From Anaerohabitans sp964387285 (GTDB taxonomy: Bacteria; Zhuqueibacterota; Zhuqueibacteria; Residuimicrobiales; Residuimicrobiaceae): DNA of 64,000 nucleotides. Location of the stretch: the NCBI GenBank assembly GCA_964387285.1, contig CAYLWO010000003.1, positions 102,449-166,448 of the forward strand. Reading direction: 5' to 3'. The position numbers and the translations under genes are program-made. Under the pieces are notes generated by a model. The model saw only the letters and a program-made list of their open reading frames with translations. It made no database searches and was not told where the DNA came from. Below, in pieces: positions 52,543 to 62,211 of the stretch (the stretch's first letter is position 1; the number at the start of each line of letters is the position of its first letter).

Positions 52543-53328
52543 ATGAGAAAACGCAATAGATTTTTTACCAAAATTGGCGAACACGCCATTGTTTTTTTTA
52601 CCAATGTATTTGAAATCTGGCGTCTGGCCCTGCAGACATTCAAGATGACGCCGCATTTGTGGTTTTATCGACGCCAATTGATCGAACAGATTTATATCTT
52701 CTCCGTCAAGACCCTGCCCATTGCGGCGATTATTGCGGTTTTTATCGGTCTGGGCGCCACGGTTCAGGGAACCTATCAATCCTCGGCGCTGGTGCCGCGC
52801 TATATGGTAGTCAATGTGATCTTTAAAAGCACCATTCTCGAACTTTGTCCTATTGTTTTGTCTCTGGTCTTGGCCGGCAAGTTGGGCGCCTCGCTGGCGG
52901 CCGAGATCGGCAGCATGAAAATCTCCGAACAGATTGAAGCCCTGGAAACCCTGTCGCTGGATCCGATCGGATTTCTGGTGATGCCGCGGGTTATTGCCGG
53001 AGTGCTCATGTTGCCGGTGATCACCATCTTTGCCAATTTCCTGGCTATTTTCAGCGGTTTTTTTGTTTCAGCGGTCACCTCGGAATGGATCTCTCCGCAG
53101 GAATATTACAGCGGTCTGGAAATGGATTTCCGGCTTTTTGAAATTTACTTCGGCAGCCTGATCAAACCGGCTGTCTATGGATTCATGATCGCCCTGATCG
53201 GCAGCTATTTCGGACTGCGCACCAGCGGCGGCGCCCGCGGCGTGGGCGAGTCTTCCACCAATGCCGTGGTGGTTTCGGCCGTGTTGATCGTTATAATGGA
53301 TTATTATCTTGGCCGGCTTTTCCTCTAG
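52543..53328 (+). CDS. mlaE: Phospholipid ABC transporter permease (MlaE family)
   Basis: A 261-residue membrane protein. MlaE hallmarks are visible: LPIAAIIAVFIGLGATVQ, the conserved GAxLAAEIGSMKISEQIEAL (written here as GASLAAEIGSMKISEQIEAL), MPRVIAGVLMLPVITIFANF and SYFGLRTSGGARGVGESSTN. It forms the inner-membrane dimer of an MCE-type lipid transporter. First of three genes; mlaF starts 18 bases after it. No MlaA, MlaB or MlaC homologue is nearby. Confidence 0.93.
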   Translation: MRKRNRFFTKIGEHAIVFFTNVFEIWRLALQTFKMTPHLWFYRRQLIEQIYIFSVKTLPIAAIIAVFIGLGATVQGTYQSSALVPRYMVVNVIFKSTILELCPIVLSLVLAGKLGASLAAEIGSMKISEQIEALETLSLDPIGFLVMPRVIAGVLMLPVITIFANFLAIFSGFFVSAVTSEWISPQEYYSGLEMDFRLFEIYFGSLIKPAVYGFMIALIGSYFGLRTSGGARGVGESSTNAVVVSAVLIVIMDYYLGRLFL

Positions 53329-53346
53329 TCATTATGAGATGGATGA

Positions 53347-54057
53347 ATGATTTACGTAAATGGTTTGAAAAAAAGTTTTGACGGCGTGCCGGTGCTCAAA
53401 GGCATCAATTTGGAAATACGCGATAATGAAACGCTGGTCATTCTCGGCCCCAGTGGACAGGGCAAGACGGTGTTCATTAAAACCCTGGTGCGATTAATTC
53501 AACCGGATGGCGGCGCCATAGAATATGATCAGGACGACATTCTGCAGTTTTCCCGCAAGCAGTTGTTCGAATTTCAGAATCGCATTGCCTTTGTATTTCA
53601 AAACGGCGCATTGCTGGATTTTCTCAGCGTCGAAGATAATCTGAAACTGTTTCTGGTGATGCATAAAACGCTGCCGCATGCGGAAATTCATAAAAGAGCG
53701 ATGGACGCCTTGCATTTCGTCGGATTGGACGACGATGTGTTGGATAAATACCCTGAAGAATTAAGCGGCGGTATGCGAAAACGCGTCGCCATCGCCCGCG
53801 CCATGATCAAACGGCCCAATTATATTTTTTACGACGAACCCACCACCGGCCTCGATCAAACCAACGCCGAAAAGGTCAGTGAGTTGATAAAAATGCTGAA
53901 AAAAGAGATTTCGGCCACATCCATCATCGTCACGCATGACATCAAGTTGATGCGCGACGTGGCGGATCGCGTCGCCCTGCTCAAAGAAGGCCAGGTCAGT
54001 TTTGTCGGCCGGCGCGACGAGGTGTCTGAACAAATGTTGGACTTTTTATACGAGTAA
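53347..54057 (+). CDS. mlaF: Phospholipid ABC transporter ATPase (MlaF family)
   Basis: A 236-residue ATPase. Walker A GPSGQGKT (34-41) has the Gln form common in MlaF; the signature is LSGGMRKR, Walker B YIFYDEPTTGLD, and the H-loop IIVTHDIKL. It powers lipid movement with MlaE and the MCE protein. ATG 53347 is used; a poor ribosome site suggests coupling to mlaE. Confidence 0.93.
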   Translation: MIYVNGLKKSFDGVPVLKGINLEIRDNETLVILGPSGQGKTVFIKTLVRLIQPDGGAIEYDQDDILQFSRKQLFEFQNRIAFVFQNGALLDFLSVEDNLKLFLVMHKTLPHAEIHKRAMDALHFVGLDDDVLDKYPEELSGGMRKRVAIARAMIKRPNYIFYDEPTTGLDQTNAEKVSELIKMLKKEISATSIIVTHDIKLMRDVADRVALLKEGQVSFVGRRDEVSEQMLDFLYE

Positions 54058-54066
54058 GAGGAAATC

Positions 54067-54945
54067 ATGACCTATAATAAAATGAGCTATATATCCGGCA
54101 TCATCATTTTTTTCGCCGCCATTATTCTGCTCACCAGCATCCTGTGGCTGTCCGGATCGCGCATCATTTCCACCAAGGAGTACAAGATCTATTTCCGCTT
54201 CAAGGACATTGTCGGCCTGCGCGATAGAGCCCAGGTTTACATGCGCGGTTATCGTGTGGGTTGGTCCAAAGACGTCACTTTTGAAAAAGAGGACGTGCTG
54301 GTTCGCGTGGATATAAAAAAACGCTTCCGCATTCCCAAGGATTCCAAGATCGAGATCAACACGCTTAACTTTATCGGAGAAAAAGCCATTACCATCACGC
54401 CGGGCGTGTCTGAAGATTATATGAAACCGGGCGACATTCTGCAGGGCGAGAACAAAGACCTGATGATTGTCGCCAGCAGCATACTCAACACGCTCAAAAC
54501 AAAATTGACGACCGGCGACCTCGACAAGAAAGCGCTGGAGCTGGCGCAAACCCTGTCAACCATTAAAGATTTGGTGTTCAAAATGGACCGGCAGGTTGAT
54601 AAAGTGGACATGGCGATGGTCAACCAACAAATCGTCGAGATCGGCCATGCGGCTAAAAGCATGCGCGATCTGGCGCTAACCGCTAAAGAGGATGTGCATA
54701 AAGTTAGCGTGGAGAGCAGCGCCGGTCTGACCAAAGTGAGCGATGCGGCAAAAAATCTCAGTGAACTTTCCGTTCAATTGACGCAGTTGACCAGCAACCT
54801 GAACAAAGGCGAGGGCACGGTCGGCGAGCTGATGAAAAACAAGGAATATATTCAGAATTTAAACACCACCGTCACCGAATTGAATCTGCTGATCAAAGAC
54901 CTGCAAAAGAATCCCGGCAAGTATATGAGTTTTTCGGTGTTTTAA
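54067..54945 (+). CDS. mlaD: MCE-domain lipid-binding protein (MlaD family)
   Basis: A 292-residue protein with AAGAGGA before ATG. One N-terminal membrane anchor (IIIFFAAIILLTSILWL) precedes an MCE domain (about 38-120, YFRFKDIVGLRDRAQVYMRG, then VGWSKDVTFEKE and FIGEKAITITPG). A long helical tail of about 160 residues follows, with heptad-like spacing. It would form the periplasmic hexameric ring that hands lipids to or from MlaE. The long helical C-terminus may extend the tunnel; this is longer than E. coli MlaD (about 180 residues). Confidence 0.92.
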   Translation: MTYNKMSYISGIIIFFAAIILLTSILWLSGSRIISTKEYKIYFRFKDIVGLRDRAQVYMRGYRVGWSKDVTFEKEDVLVRVDIKKRFRIPKDSKIEINTLNFIGEKAITITPGVSEDYMKPGDILQGENKDLMIVASSILNTLKTKLTTGDLDKKALELAQTLSTIKDLVFKMDRQVDKVDMAMVNQQIVEIGHAAKSMRDLALTAKEDVHKVSVESSAGLTKVSDAAKNLSELSVQLTQLTSNLNKGEGTVGELMKNKEYIQNLNTTVTELNLLIKDLQKNPGKYMSFSVF

Positions 54946-54975
54946 CGTAATAAATAACTTGTAATACAATGTTGC

Positions 54976-55353
54976 TTAATGGATCTGGTTCCGCCAGCTT
55001 GCCACCGTCAGTGCGGACAGGGCGTTGTCATAATCAATGGCCGCATCAGGCTTGATGTCATGACGGCCCATCGTGCGGTAAATCAGCTCCATGACGACCG
55101 AACCGATGGCGTGTATCGCTTCATGCCGGTCCAAACCGCCTGCCATCAATTCGTCCAGTTTCGCTGCTACAGCCGCAACCTCCTCGGCCAACTGGTTTTC
55201 CACCACAACATGAATAAGGGAGTGTCGGCGCACCTCCATATCCGACAGACCGAGCCGCTGGTGATAGGCGATCACAGAATCGAGCCGGTCCTGCTCCGGG
55301 CAGGCCAGCCAGACGCGATAGTCCGGTTCATGAACAGGAGAGTAAAGAAACAT
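54976..55353 (-). CDS. DUF1841-like small protein
   Basis: A 125-residue cytoplasmic protein with AGGAGA just before its ATG. The segments HSLIHVVVENQLAEE and DRHEAIHAIGSVVMELIY, with regularly placed His and Glu, resemble DUF1841 proteins; this comes from memory of the family pattern. Such His/Glu helices could bind metal. Function unknown. It is on the opposite strand from its neighbours, mla on one side and the symporter on the other. Confidence 0.65.
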   Translation of the reverse strand: MFLYSPVHEPDYRVWLACPEQDRLDSVIAYHQRLGLSDMEVRRHSLIHVVVENQLAEEVAAVAAKLDELMAGGLDRHEAIHAIGSVVMELIYRTMGRHDIKPDAAIDYDNALSALTVASWRNQIH

Positions 55354-55599
55354 ATTTTCTCCTTCTGTAAAAAATTTGGCTTGTTTAGGTAAAATTTCGA
55401 TCCCAGATCATTCTGCCCGGTTCAACCGTCAAATTCCTGCGGGTATGTTAGTAATTTAAAGTTTGACCTGCAAGTAAAATTACTAAATTCTGTAAATTCA
55501 TTTGGGAAATGAAATATTTTTTGTATCTTGTACGATTGATGCTGTTTTTCGCGTCGGCAATCGTCTTGCCGGCCAACGTTTGCAAATGAGGAGCGGGAA

Positions 55600-57552
55600 A
55601 TGGACTTGCTGCGTACATGGGACTATGTGATTTTCGTGTTGTATTTTGCCATACTCATCGGTATCGGCAGTTATTTTCGCAAAAAAGCGGCGACTAATTT
55701 AGAGCACTATTTGCTTGCCGGTCGCAGCATGCCGTGGTGGATTTTGGGTCTGTCGCAGATGTCTTTCTGGTTCGACATGACCGGCACCATGATCATCACC
55801 TCCTTTCTCTACCTGCTGGGTCCACGCGGCATCTATATCGAGTTTCGCGGCGGCGCCGGCCTGATGCTGGTGTTTTTCATGTTGTGGGCCGGCAAATGGC
55901 ACCGCCGCTCCGGCGTTATGACTGCGGCTGAATGGATGATCTATCGTTTCGGCAAGGATTTCTGGTCCCATTTTGCCAGACTGACAGCGGTGGTAGCCAA
56001 TGTGGTGCTGAATATCGGCATGTTGGCCTATTCCTTCAAGGGCGCCGGTTTGTTTTTATCCATGTTCTTGCCCTTTTCGCCGTGGGTGTGTACGTTGATC
56101 ATGATGGTGATCACCGCCATCTATACCATCGAGGCCGGATTTTACGGCGTGGTGTTCACGGATGTCTTTCAATCGCTGTGTATTTGGTTGGGCGTCGGAT
56201 TTGTCGTCTATGTGGCGGTGAGCAAACTAGCCGGAATCGGTGATCTCAGTGTACTGGCCACCTCGGTTACCGGTAATCCCGACTGGACGAGTTCTCTGCC
56301 GAGCTTTCAAACCTTTATGCCGGCCGGCTATGAACAGTACAGTTGGGTTTTCATGCTCATGTTGTTCTATTTCGGCAAGACCATGTTGCAGGGACTCGGC
56401 TCCGGCGCTGATCCCCGCTTTTTCGGCGCGCGCAGTGATCGCGATTGCGGTCTGTTGAGCTTTACCGCCGGCTGGACCATGATGCTGCGCTGGCCGCTCA
56501 TGATCAGCTTTGCCGTGCTCGGACTTTTTCTGGTCAAGGATTTTTTTCCGGACCAGGCTGTGTTGTTGCAGGCTGCCAATCTGATTAAATCGCACGTCGG
56601 CGCCGTGGCCATAAACGAATGGCCTGAACTGATCGCCAATATTATGAATCATCCGGAAACTTTTCCTGCAGCACTCACCTCCGGACTCGCGCAACTTTTA
56701 GGACCCGATTGGAGTTCCAAACTTAATTTGCTCAGCTATCATGGCACCATCGATCCGGAACGGATTCTCCCCGGCGTGTTGTTGCACAGCATCCCGTCCG
56801 GCATCCGCGCTCTGATTATGGTGGCCTTGATGGCTGCTGCCATGTCCACTTTTAACGCCATCACCAATGCCACTACCGGATTTCTCACCCGTGATTTGTA
56901 TCAGGGCTATATCCGTCCGCAAGCCGGCAATAAAGAATTGATTTACTCGACCTACCTCTTTGGCGCTCTGGTCAACGTCATCGGTTTCCTCATGGCCTAT
57001 TCCACGGACAGCATCAACGACATCTGGGGCTGGATCACCATGGGACTGGTGGGCGGCATTACCGTGCCCATTGTGCTGCGCTTGTATTGGTGGCGATTCA
57101 ACGCCGGCGGCTTTGCCATCGGTACGCTCATCGGACTGGTGGCTGCACTGCTGCAACGCTATTTTTTCCCCGCCATGCCCGAATGGCAGCAACTGGTTTG
57201 GACCATTGTTTTCGGCACTTCCGGCAGCATCCTCGGCACCTATCTCACCCCTGCCACCGACCGTCAGGTGCTGGAGCATTTTTATCGTACCACGAAACCA
57301 TTTGGATTATGGAAACCGCTTGCTGGAGTTCTGTCTTTGGACGAGACCGTGGTCATGAAAAACGAGCACCGTTACGATTTAATTTCTTTGCCCATTGCAT
57401 TGGTGTGGCAGTTCACCTTGCTCATGTTGCCCATGCAACTGGTCATCAAAGAATATCGCAGCGCAGTTTGGACCGCTGCGGCGCTGGCGCTGTCGTTGGT
57501 GGGATTATATTTCTTCTGGTACAAAAAATTGCCGCCGGCCGATAGCAAATAA
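55600..57552 (+). CDS. Sodium:solute symporter (SSS family)
   Basis: A 650-residue membrane protein with GAGGAG before ATG 55600 and about 14 or 15 hydrophobic segments. Family signs: YFRKKAATNLEHYLLAGRSM (typical first loop), GLSQMSFWFDMTGTMI, AAEWMIYRFGKDFW, and AAAMSTFNAITNATTGFLTRDLY, which corresponds to the conserved sodium-site helix. It probably imports a sugar or uronic acid with Na+. It precedes the beta-helix and GH42-like genes, so it may take up their products, though a repeat island separates them. Confidence 0.88.
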   Translation: MDLLRTWDYVIFVLYFAILIGIGSYFRKKAATNLEHYLLAGRSMPWWILGLSQMSFWFDMTGTMIITSFLYLLGPRGIYIEFRGGAGLMLVFFMLWAGKWHRRSGVMTAAEWMIYRFGKDFWSHFARLTAVVANVVLNIGMLAYSFKGAGLFLSMFLPFSPWVCTLIMMVITAIYTIEAGFYGVVFTDVFQSLCIWLGVGFVVYVAVSKLAGIGDLSVLATSVTGNPDWTSSLPSFQTFMPAGYEQYSWVFMLMLFYFGKTMLQGLGSGADPRFFGARSDRDCGLLSFTAGWTMMLRWPLMISFAVLGLFLVKDFFPDQAVLLQAANLIKSHVGAVAINEWPELIANIMNHPETFPAALTSGLAQLLGPDWSSKLNLLSYHGTIDPERILPGVLLHSIPSGIRALIMVALMAAAMSTFNAITNATTGFLTRDLYQGYIRPQAGNKELIYSTYLFGALVNVIGFLMAYSTDSINDIWGWITMGLVGGITVPIVLRLYWWRFNAGGFAIGTLIGLVAALLQRYFFPAMPEWQQLVWTIVFGTSGSILGTYLTPATDRQVLEHFYRTTKPFGLWKPLAGVLSLDETVVMKNEHRYDLISLPIALVWQFTLLMLPMQLVIKEYRSAVWTAAALALSLVGLYFFWYKKLPPADSK

Positions 57553-57918
57553 CGCCCGGGAACGCGGACGTCTCGTCCGCGGCTCGTTGATGCCAGTCAT
57601 CCGTCATGAAGGTCTTCTGATTTGTTTTTCAGAAAGACCCTTAGTGGCACAAGCCTCCGGCTTGTATACCGGTTCTTTGCCGGTATGGTCCTTTCCGCCG
57701 GGCAGAGCTGAATGATTTGCTGTAAAGAGCATTCGTGGCACATGCCTCTGGCTTGTGTCGCAAGCTTTAAAATGATTTAGGAGGGGGAAGTCTCCCCCTC
57801 GCTGCGGCCTCCTCGGGCCGGCTCGCACCAGTTGCCAATTTCTTGTCGCTTTAGTGCCGGACGCCGGCCCTGCGGGGTCCTCCGCTACCCCCTCTATGGA
57901 AAAAAAAGAAAGTGATTT
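57553..57918. repeat. Intergenic hairpin island, 366 bases (families E and G)
   Basis: No gene. Hairpins in order: CGCGGACGTCTCGTCCGCG (57563-57581); GGTCTT...AAGACC (57611-57638); GTGGCACAAGCCTCCGGCTT (57644-57663); ACCGGTTCTTTGCCGGT (57668-57684); GTGGCACATGCCTCTGGCTT (57735-57754), a near copy of the earlier unit; and GGGGGAAGTCTCCCCC (57783-57798). The two GTGGCACA units are direct repeats 91 bases apart. The GGTCTT hairpin may end the symporter transcript. Confidence 0.7.
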
Positions 57919-59136
57919 ATGAAGAACTTTTTAATTTTTATTTTTTTCTGTACCTTTGCTGTATGGGCGCAAAACCCGGCCATAAAAAACATGCGCGATT
58001 TTGGCGTTCTGCCCGACCATACGCCCGATGCCAATAAAATTAATTTGCAGAAAGCTATTGACTGGGCAAGCGGGCAAGGAGCGGCTTTGTACGTAGAGCC
58101 CTGTGAACAGGGATACCCCATGGCCGGAGGATTGGTGCTGCGCCAGAACACCAGCTTGATCGGCGCTCATGGTCCGGTTGGTCGCGGCACAAGACATGCG
58201 ACACAGCAACGACCGGTGGGCAGCGTGTTCATCATTACCGATGAAAAGCAACCGTTTCTCACCGTGGAAAGCGCCACGCAAATCCGCGGCCTGCAGTTCT
58301 GGTATCCCAATCAGACTCTGAAAGATTCTGCTAAAATTATCCCCTATCCGCCAACCATTCAGGTATCAAAAGAAAAATCGGTGTTCGGCGTAACGCTGTC
58401 TTGCCTGACTTTTTTCGGCGAATATCTGGCCATGGATTTTGCCGCCAACGGTAAAACGATTTGTGAACAAATTCTGTTTGAACACTGCTATGGGTATCCT
58501 TTAAGCGGCCAGTTTATTCGCATCGATTACTGTTACGACATTCCCCGCATTCTGCATTGCCATGTGAATCCGGCCAATCGCCGCCTTATTTACGGTGACG
58601 GCAGTAAAGAGGTCATCGATGCCGTGGTGAAGAAGAAAACGTTTTGTTATCAGATCGATCATACGGACAATGCTCAGGTGATGGATGTGTTCTGTTTTGG
58701 CGTGTATGGCGGCATATACCTGGGCCCGGCCACTTATGGCCAATTGACCAATTTCAATCTGGACTGCGTTACCGTGGGTCTTTATAAAACCGGCGACGGC
58801 AGTTTTAACCGCAACTGGCAGATCAGCCAGGGTTCCATCATCGCCAATACCGGTGCATCTCTCGATGAGGTGCATCCGATCATTATCGAGGGCAAAGGCC
58901 ACACCTCGTTGACCAATGTCGAGTCTTTTTCCGGTGCCAACGGCGCTTTGTCAACATTAAACCGCTCGCAGGATTTTTTGCTGGTGCGTGGCAGTGAAAA
59001 GTTGACGATCAGTCTGTTCGGCTGCCGCATGCGCAATTACGTTGCTGCACAGCCCATCACGGTGCAAAATCCAAAAGCCGTGATCCAGGCAGTGGCGTGT
59101 TATGACAAGGATGAAAATCCATGGCAGATGCCGTAA
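57919..59136 (+). CDS. Secreted right-handed beta-helix (pectate-lyase-3-like) protein
   Basis: A 405-residue protein with a signal peptide (FLIFIFFCTFAVWAQ). It then has the typical N-terminal beta-helix start: NMRDFGVLPDHTPDANKINLQKAIDWA, read here as MRDFGVLPDHTPDANKINLQ. Regular short-strand turns follow over the whole length (GLQFWYP, ILFEHCYGYP, MDVFCFGVYGGIYLGP, LTNVESFSGANGAL). The fold occurs in polysaccharide lyases, GH28-like enzymes and glycan-binding proteins. No catalytic set is obvious to me, so activity stays open. It is next to a GH42-like gene. Confidence 0.75.
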   Translation: MKNFLIFIFFCTFAVWAQNPAIKNMRDFGVLPDHTPDANKINLQKAIDWASGQGAALYVEPCEQGYPMAGGLVLRQNTSLIGAHGPVGRGTRHATQQRPVGSVFIITDEKQPFLTVESATQIRGLQFWYPNQTLKDSAKIIPYPPTIQVSKEKSVFGVTLSCLTFFGEYLAMDFAANGKTICEQILFEHCYGYPLSGQFIRIDYCYDIPRILHCHVNPANRRLIYGDGSKEVIDAVVKKKTFCYQIDHTDNAQVMDVFCFGVYGGIYLGPATYGQLTNFNLDCVTVGLYKTGDGSFNRNWQISQGSIIANTGASLDEVHPIIIEGKGHTSLTNVESFSGANGALSTLNRSQDFLLVRGSEKLTISLFGCRMRNYVAAQPITVQNPKAVIQAVACYDKDENPWQMP

Positions 59137-59304
59137 AGGCGATGGAGTAGTGAGTCGTACTGCGGCACTTGTCCGTGTTGACCAAAAACACTAAAAAATG
59201 AACTCGCGCAAAGACGCAGAGTACGCCAAGAAAGATTTCTTTTTTTTCTCACCGACCCGGCGTCTTTGCGGGAGAATTCTTTTACCATTAATGAAATAGG
59301 TCTC

Positions 59305-61515
59305 ATGAAAAAACAGACCAGCTTAATTCTAATGGGGTTGATGATGATCCTTTCACAGACTATTTCCGCTCCGTTATCCAGTCGGGTGCAAATGCATCTC
59401 GGCCGGCCCACGCTGTTCATCAACGATCAGCCCTGCTATCCCATGATCTATGCCCTGACCGATGTGCCCGGCGGACGCTGGTCCTGGGAAGAAGTTCCAC
59501 AACGCAATATCAAACTGTTCAGCGACGCCGGGGTGCATCTGTTTCAGGTGGACCTGTTCCTCGAACATCTCTGGTTCGAGGATGGCCGCTTCGACATATC
59601 GCTGGCGCAAAAACAGATTCGCGGCGTGCTGGAGGTCTGCCCAGAAGCAGCAGTCATAATCCGTTTTCACGTCAACTCGCCCAAATGGTGGATCAAACGT
59701 TATCCGCAGGAGAACACCGTTTATGCCGATGCTGCCGCTCAACCCGATACGCCCTGGGGACTGCTGCGCATAATCGAAGATGATGCGGCCACACCCATGC
59801 GCACCAGTCTGGCATCGAAGAAATGGCTGGCCGAATCAGGTGAAATGCTCAAACGATTTTGCCGTGAATTAGCTGCCACGCCGGAAGGCGGTGCTTTGTT
59901 CGCTTTGCAACTAGCTGGCGGTATTTACGGCGAATGGCACTATTGGGGATTGTTGCACAACGAACCGGATATGTCTGAGCCTATGCAGGAGTATTTTCGC
60001 CTCTGGCTTGAAAAAAAGTACGGCAGTGATCGTAAGTTGCAACAGGCCTGGCAGGATCCTACTGCAAGGTTGTCTATCGTTCAAGTCCCTGATTTGCAGG
60101 AGCGGTTAAACACCCAACACGGCATTTTTCGCGACCCGCAAACCGAGGCCCGCATCATTGAGTATTATCAATGTCAGCACGAACTTGTGGCGGACGATAT
60201 TCTATATTTCTGTAAAATCGCTAAACAGAACTGGCCCCGTCCCTTGGTCGTAGGCGCCTTCTACGGCTACTATTTCTCCTGCTTTGGCCGTGAAGCCACT
60301 GGCGGTCATCTCGCTCTGCGAAAAGTGCTGCAATCTCCTGATATCGATTTTCTCTGCGGCCCCAATGCTTATTATCCCAACACCTCAGCCGTAGGCGATC
60401 CTTATCGCTCGCGCGGCTTGTTGGAGAGCATCCGTTTGCACGGCAAGTTGTGGCTGGATGAAATGGACCAACAACCTTATCTCAATTCCAGGCGAGCTCC
60501 TGACTATCCGCAAAGCGTGGCGAACAGCATCAGTCATGTCCGTCGCAATACGCTGTTCACATATACCAAAGGAATGGGATTATGGTTTTATGATTTCGGC
60601 GCTGCCGGACAACGGTTGAATTCCACTGCTGCAGAATTTGTTACCGGCTGGTGGGATCATCCGGATCTGATGCAGGATATCGCGGCCATGAAACGGTTTC
60701 TTGATCAGGCGTGGCAAAAGCCCTATCGCTCCGCAGCGGACGTGCTCATGGTGTTTGGTACAGAGAACTATTATCATATGGCCATCAAACCGGAGTTGAA
60801 TCCCATTGGCGAGACTGTCGTTAACACCACCACTCTGGCTGCTTATCAGGCCGGCGTGGTCTTTGACGCCATTCATGTCGATGATGTGTCGCAGGTTGCT
60901 TTGCAGCAATATAAAGTGGTGGTCTTTGTCAATACATTTATCCTTTCAGAATCGCAACGACAGTGGATTCGAAAAAATGTGCTGGCAAATGGTCGCCACG
61001 CCATGTTTATTTATGCACCTGGCTTTGGCGATGGTCAACGTTTGGATACAAAGTATATGCAGCAATTAACCGGTATTTCACTCGCGAGTTGTGCTTTGCA
61101 GCAAGCGCCAGAGATTTATGTGCCAGCGATAAACCTTAACTGGAAAACTGGAGAAAAGCCTTTTAAGCCGAGCTTTTGCGTGAACGATGCACAGGCCGTC
61201 AGCCTGGGAACCTATACGGAAAACGGTTCTACCGCTCTGGCGAAAAAACAATTAAAAGAGGCAACCAGTTGGTTTGTCGCCATGCCGCCCATTGACGCCG
61301 CCCTGCTGCGTTATTTATTACAGCAGTGCGACGTGCATTTTTATGCCGAACCGGGCGATGTTTTTTACGCCTGCAGCAACACAGTGGTGCTGCATAGTAA
61401 AACTGGAGGTCCTAAAAAAATCACTCTGAAAAATGGTAGAATTGTATCTCTCGAATTACCCCCGGGCGGTTGTACGAAAATATTGGATGCAGAGAGCGGG
61501 GAGGTGTTGTTTTAA
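59305..61515 (+). CDS. GH42-like beta-galactosidase-type secreted protein
   Basis: The start is ATG 59305 (736 residues), opening a signal peptide (LILMGLMMILSQTISA). A TIM-barrel A-domain spans about 25-450: NIKLFSDAGVHLFQVDLF, AAVIIRFHVNSPKWWIKRYP, and ALQLAGGIYGEWHYWG, with Glu as candidate acid/base. KLWLDEMDQQPY has a Glu as candidate nucleophile. A trimerisation-like domain (VLMVFGTENYYHM to IYAPGFGDG) and a small beta domain end the protein. This layout matches GH42-related proteins of environmental bacteria, but the match is distant. It may act on beta-galactoside or other side chains. Confidence 0.7.
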   Translation: MKKQTSLILMGLMMILSQTISAPLSSRVQMHLGRPTLFINDQPCYPMIYALTDVPGGRWSWEEVPQRNIKLFSDAGVHLFQVDLFLEHLWFEDGRFDISLAQKQIRGVLEVCPEAAVIIRFHVNSPKWWIKRYPQENTVYADAAAQPDTPWGLLRIIEDDAATPMRTSLASKKWLAESGEMLKRFCRELAATPEGGALFALQLAGGIYGEWHYWGLLHNEPDMSEPMQEYFRLWLEKKYGSDRKLQQAWQDPTARLSIVQVPDLQERLNTQHGIFRDPQTEARIIEYYQCQHELVADDILYFCKIAKQNWPRPLVVGAFYGYYFSCFGREATGGHLALRKVLQSPDIDFLCGPNAYYPNTSAVGDPYRSRGLLESIRLHGKLWLDEMDQQPYLNSRRAPDYPQSVANSISHVRRNTLFTYTKGMGLWFYDFGAAGQRLNSTAAEFVTGWWDHPDLMQDIAAMKRFLDQAWQKPYRSAADVLMVFGTENYYHMAIKPELNPIGETVVNTTTLAAYQAGVVFDAIHVDDVSQVALQQYKVVVFVNTFILSESQRQWIRKNVLANGRHAMFIYAPGFGDGQRLDTKYMQQLTGISLASCALQQAPEIYVPAINLNWKTGEKPFKPSFCVNDAQAVSLGTYTENGSTALAKKQLKEATSWFVAMPPIDAALLRYLLQQCDVHFYAEPGDVFYACSNTVVLHSKTGGPKKITLKNGRIVSLELPPGGCTKILDAESGEVLF

Positions 61516-61594
61516 CCTTGGTCTCGCGTGTTTTATGATGATTCTGTTGTTTCAGGCGAGATGGGATGTATGATCTTCTGGAAGGAGCAGACAT

Positions 61595-61981
61595 ATGTTG
61601 TATGAAGAAATTACAGGGAAAATACTATCAACCGCATTTGATGTGGCGCATGAACTGGGCAGTGGTTTTATAGAATCGGTCTACGAGAAGGCCTTAAAGA
61701 TCGCTATGCAGGAAAAGGGATTACAGGTAAAAGAACAGCATCCAATAACGGTCTTTTTTCGGGGACAGGATGTCGGTGATTTCTATGCTGATCTTTTTGT
61801 AGAAGAAAAGGTGATCGTTGAATTAAAAGCTGTTAAAACTCTGGCGCCGGAACATCAAGCTCAAGTGATCAATTATCTAAAGGCAAGCGGCATAGAGGTC
61901 GGACTGTTGATCAACTTTGGTCCGCCAAAAATCGAATATAAAAGATTAGTTCGCTACAAGACGAATCAGGATGAAAAATAA
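61595..61981 (+). CDS. GxxExxY-family protein
   Basis: A 128-residue protein with AAGGAG 8 bases before ATG. It carries the name-giving motif G24-F-I-E27-S-V-Y30 and a PD-(D/E)xK-like core (YADLFVEEKVIVELKAV with Asp66, Glu76 and Lys78). The family is widespread in FCB and other bacteria, often single genes near repeats, and its function is unknown. Nuclease-like chemistry is plausible from the fold only. Repeat elements follow downstream. Confidence 0.88.
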   Translation: MLYEEITGKILSTAFDVAHELGSGFIESVYEKALKIAMQEKGLQVKEQHPITVFFRGQDVGDFYADLFVEEKVIVELKAVKTLAPEHQAQVINYLKASGIEVGLLINFGPPKIEYKRLVRYKTNQDEK

Positions 61982-62026
61982 CTGGTATGAAAAAGTATTT
62001 ACAAATCGATATCTCCTTCTGATTCA

Positions 62027-62114
62027 GTTATAGTTTTAATTGACATGGATGGACAGTATGTACAGGATAAATTAATGACTAAATTTTCCCTGTATATCCT
62101 GCCTATCCATGTTT
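62027..62114. repeat. GACATGGAT hairpin repeat (family F), copy 1
   Basis: AGTTTTAATTGACATGGATG is followed by TACAGGATAA, an AT-rich middle, and TATCCTGCCTATCCATGTT. The ends ACATGGAT/ATCCATGT and AGGATA/TATCCT are inverted repeats. The element lies in the 430-base gene-free gap 61982-62411. Confidence 0.75.
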
Positions 62115-62211
62115 AAAAAAAGTCTCAATTTGTCGTTCTATGTTTCCAACCTTCGCAAGGTTCTTTTTTGAACACATATCGTTCAATTTGAATAACTGTT
62201 ACCTTTCTATC

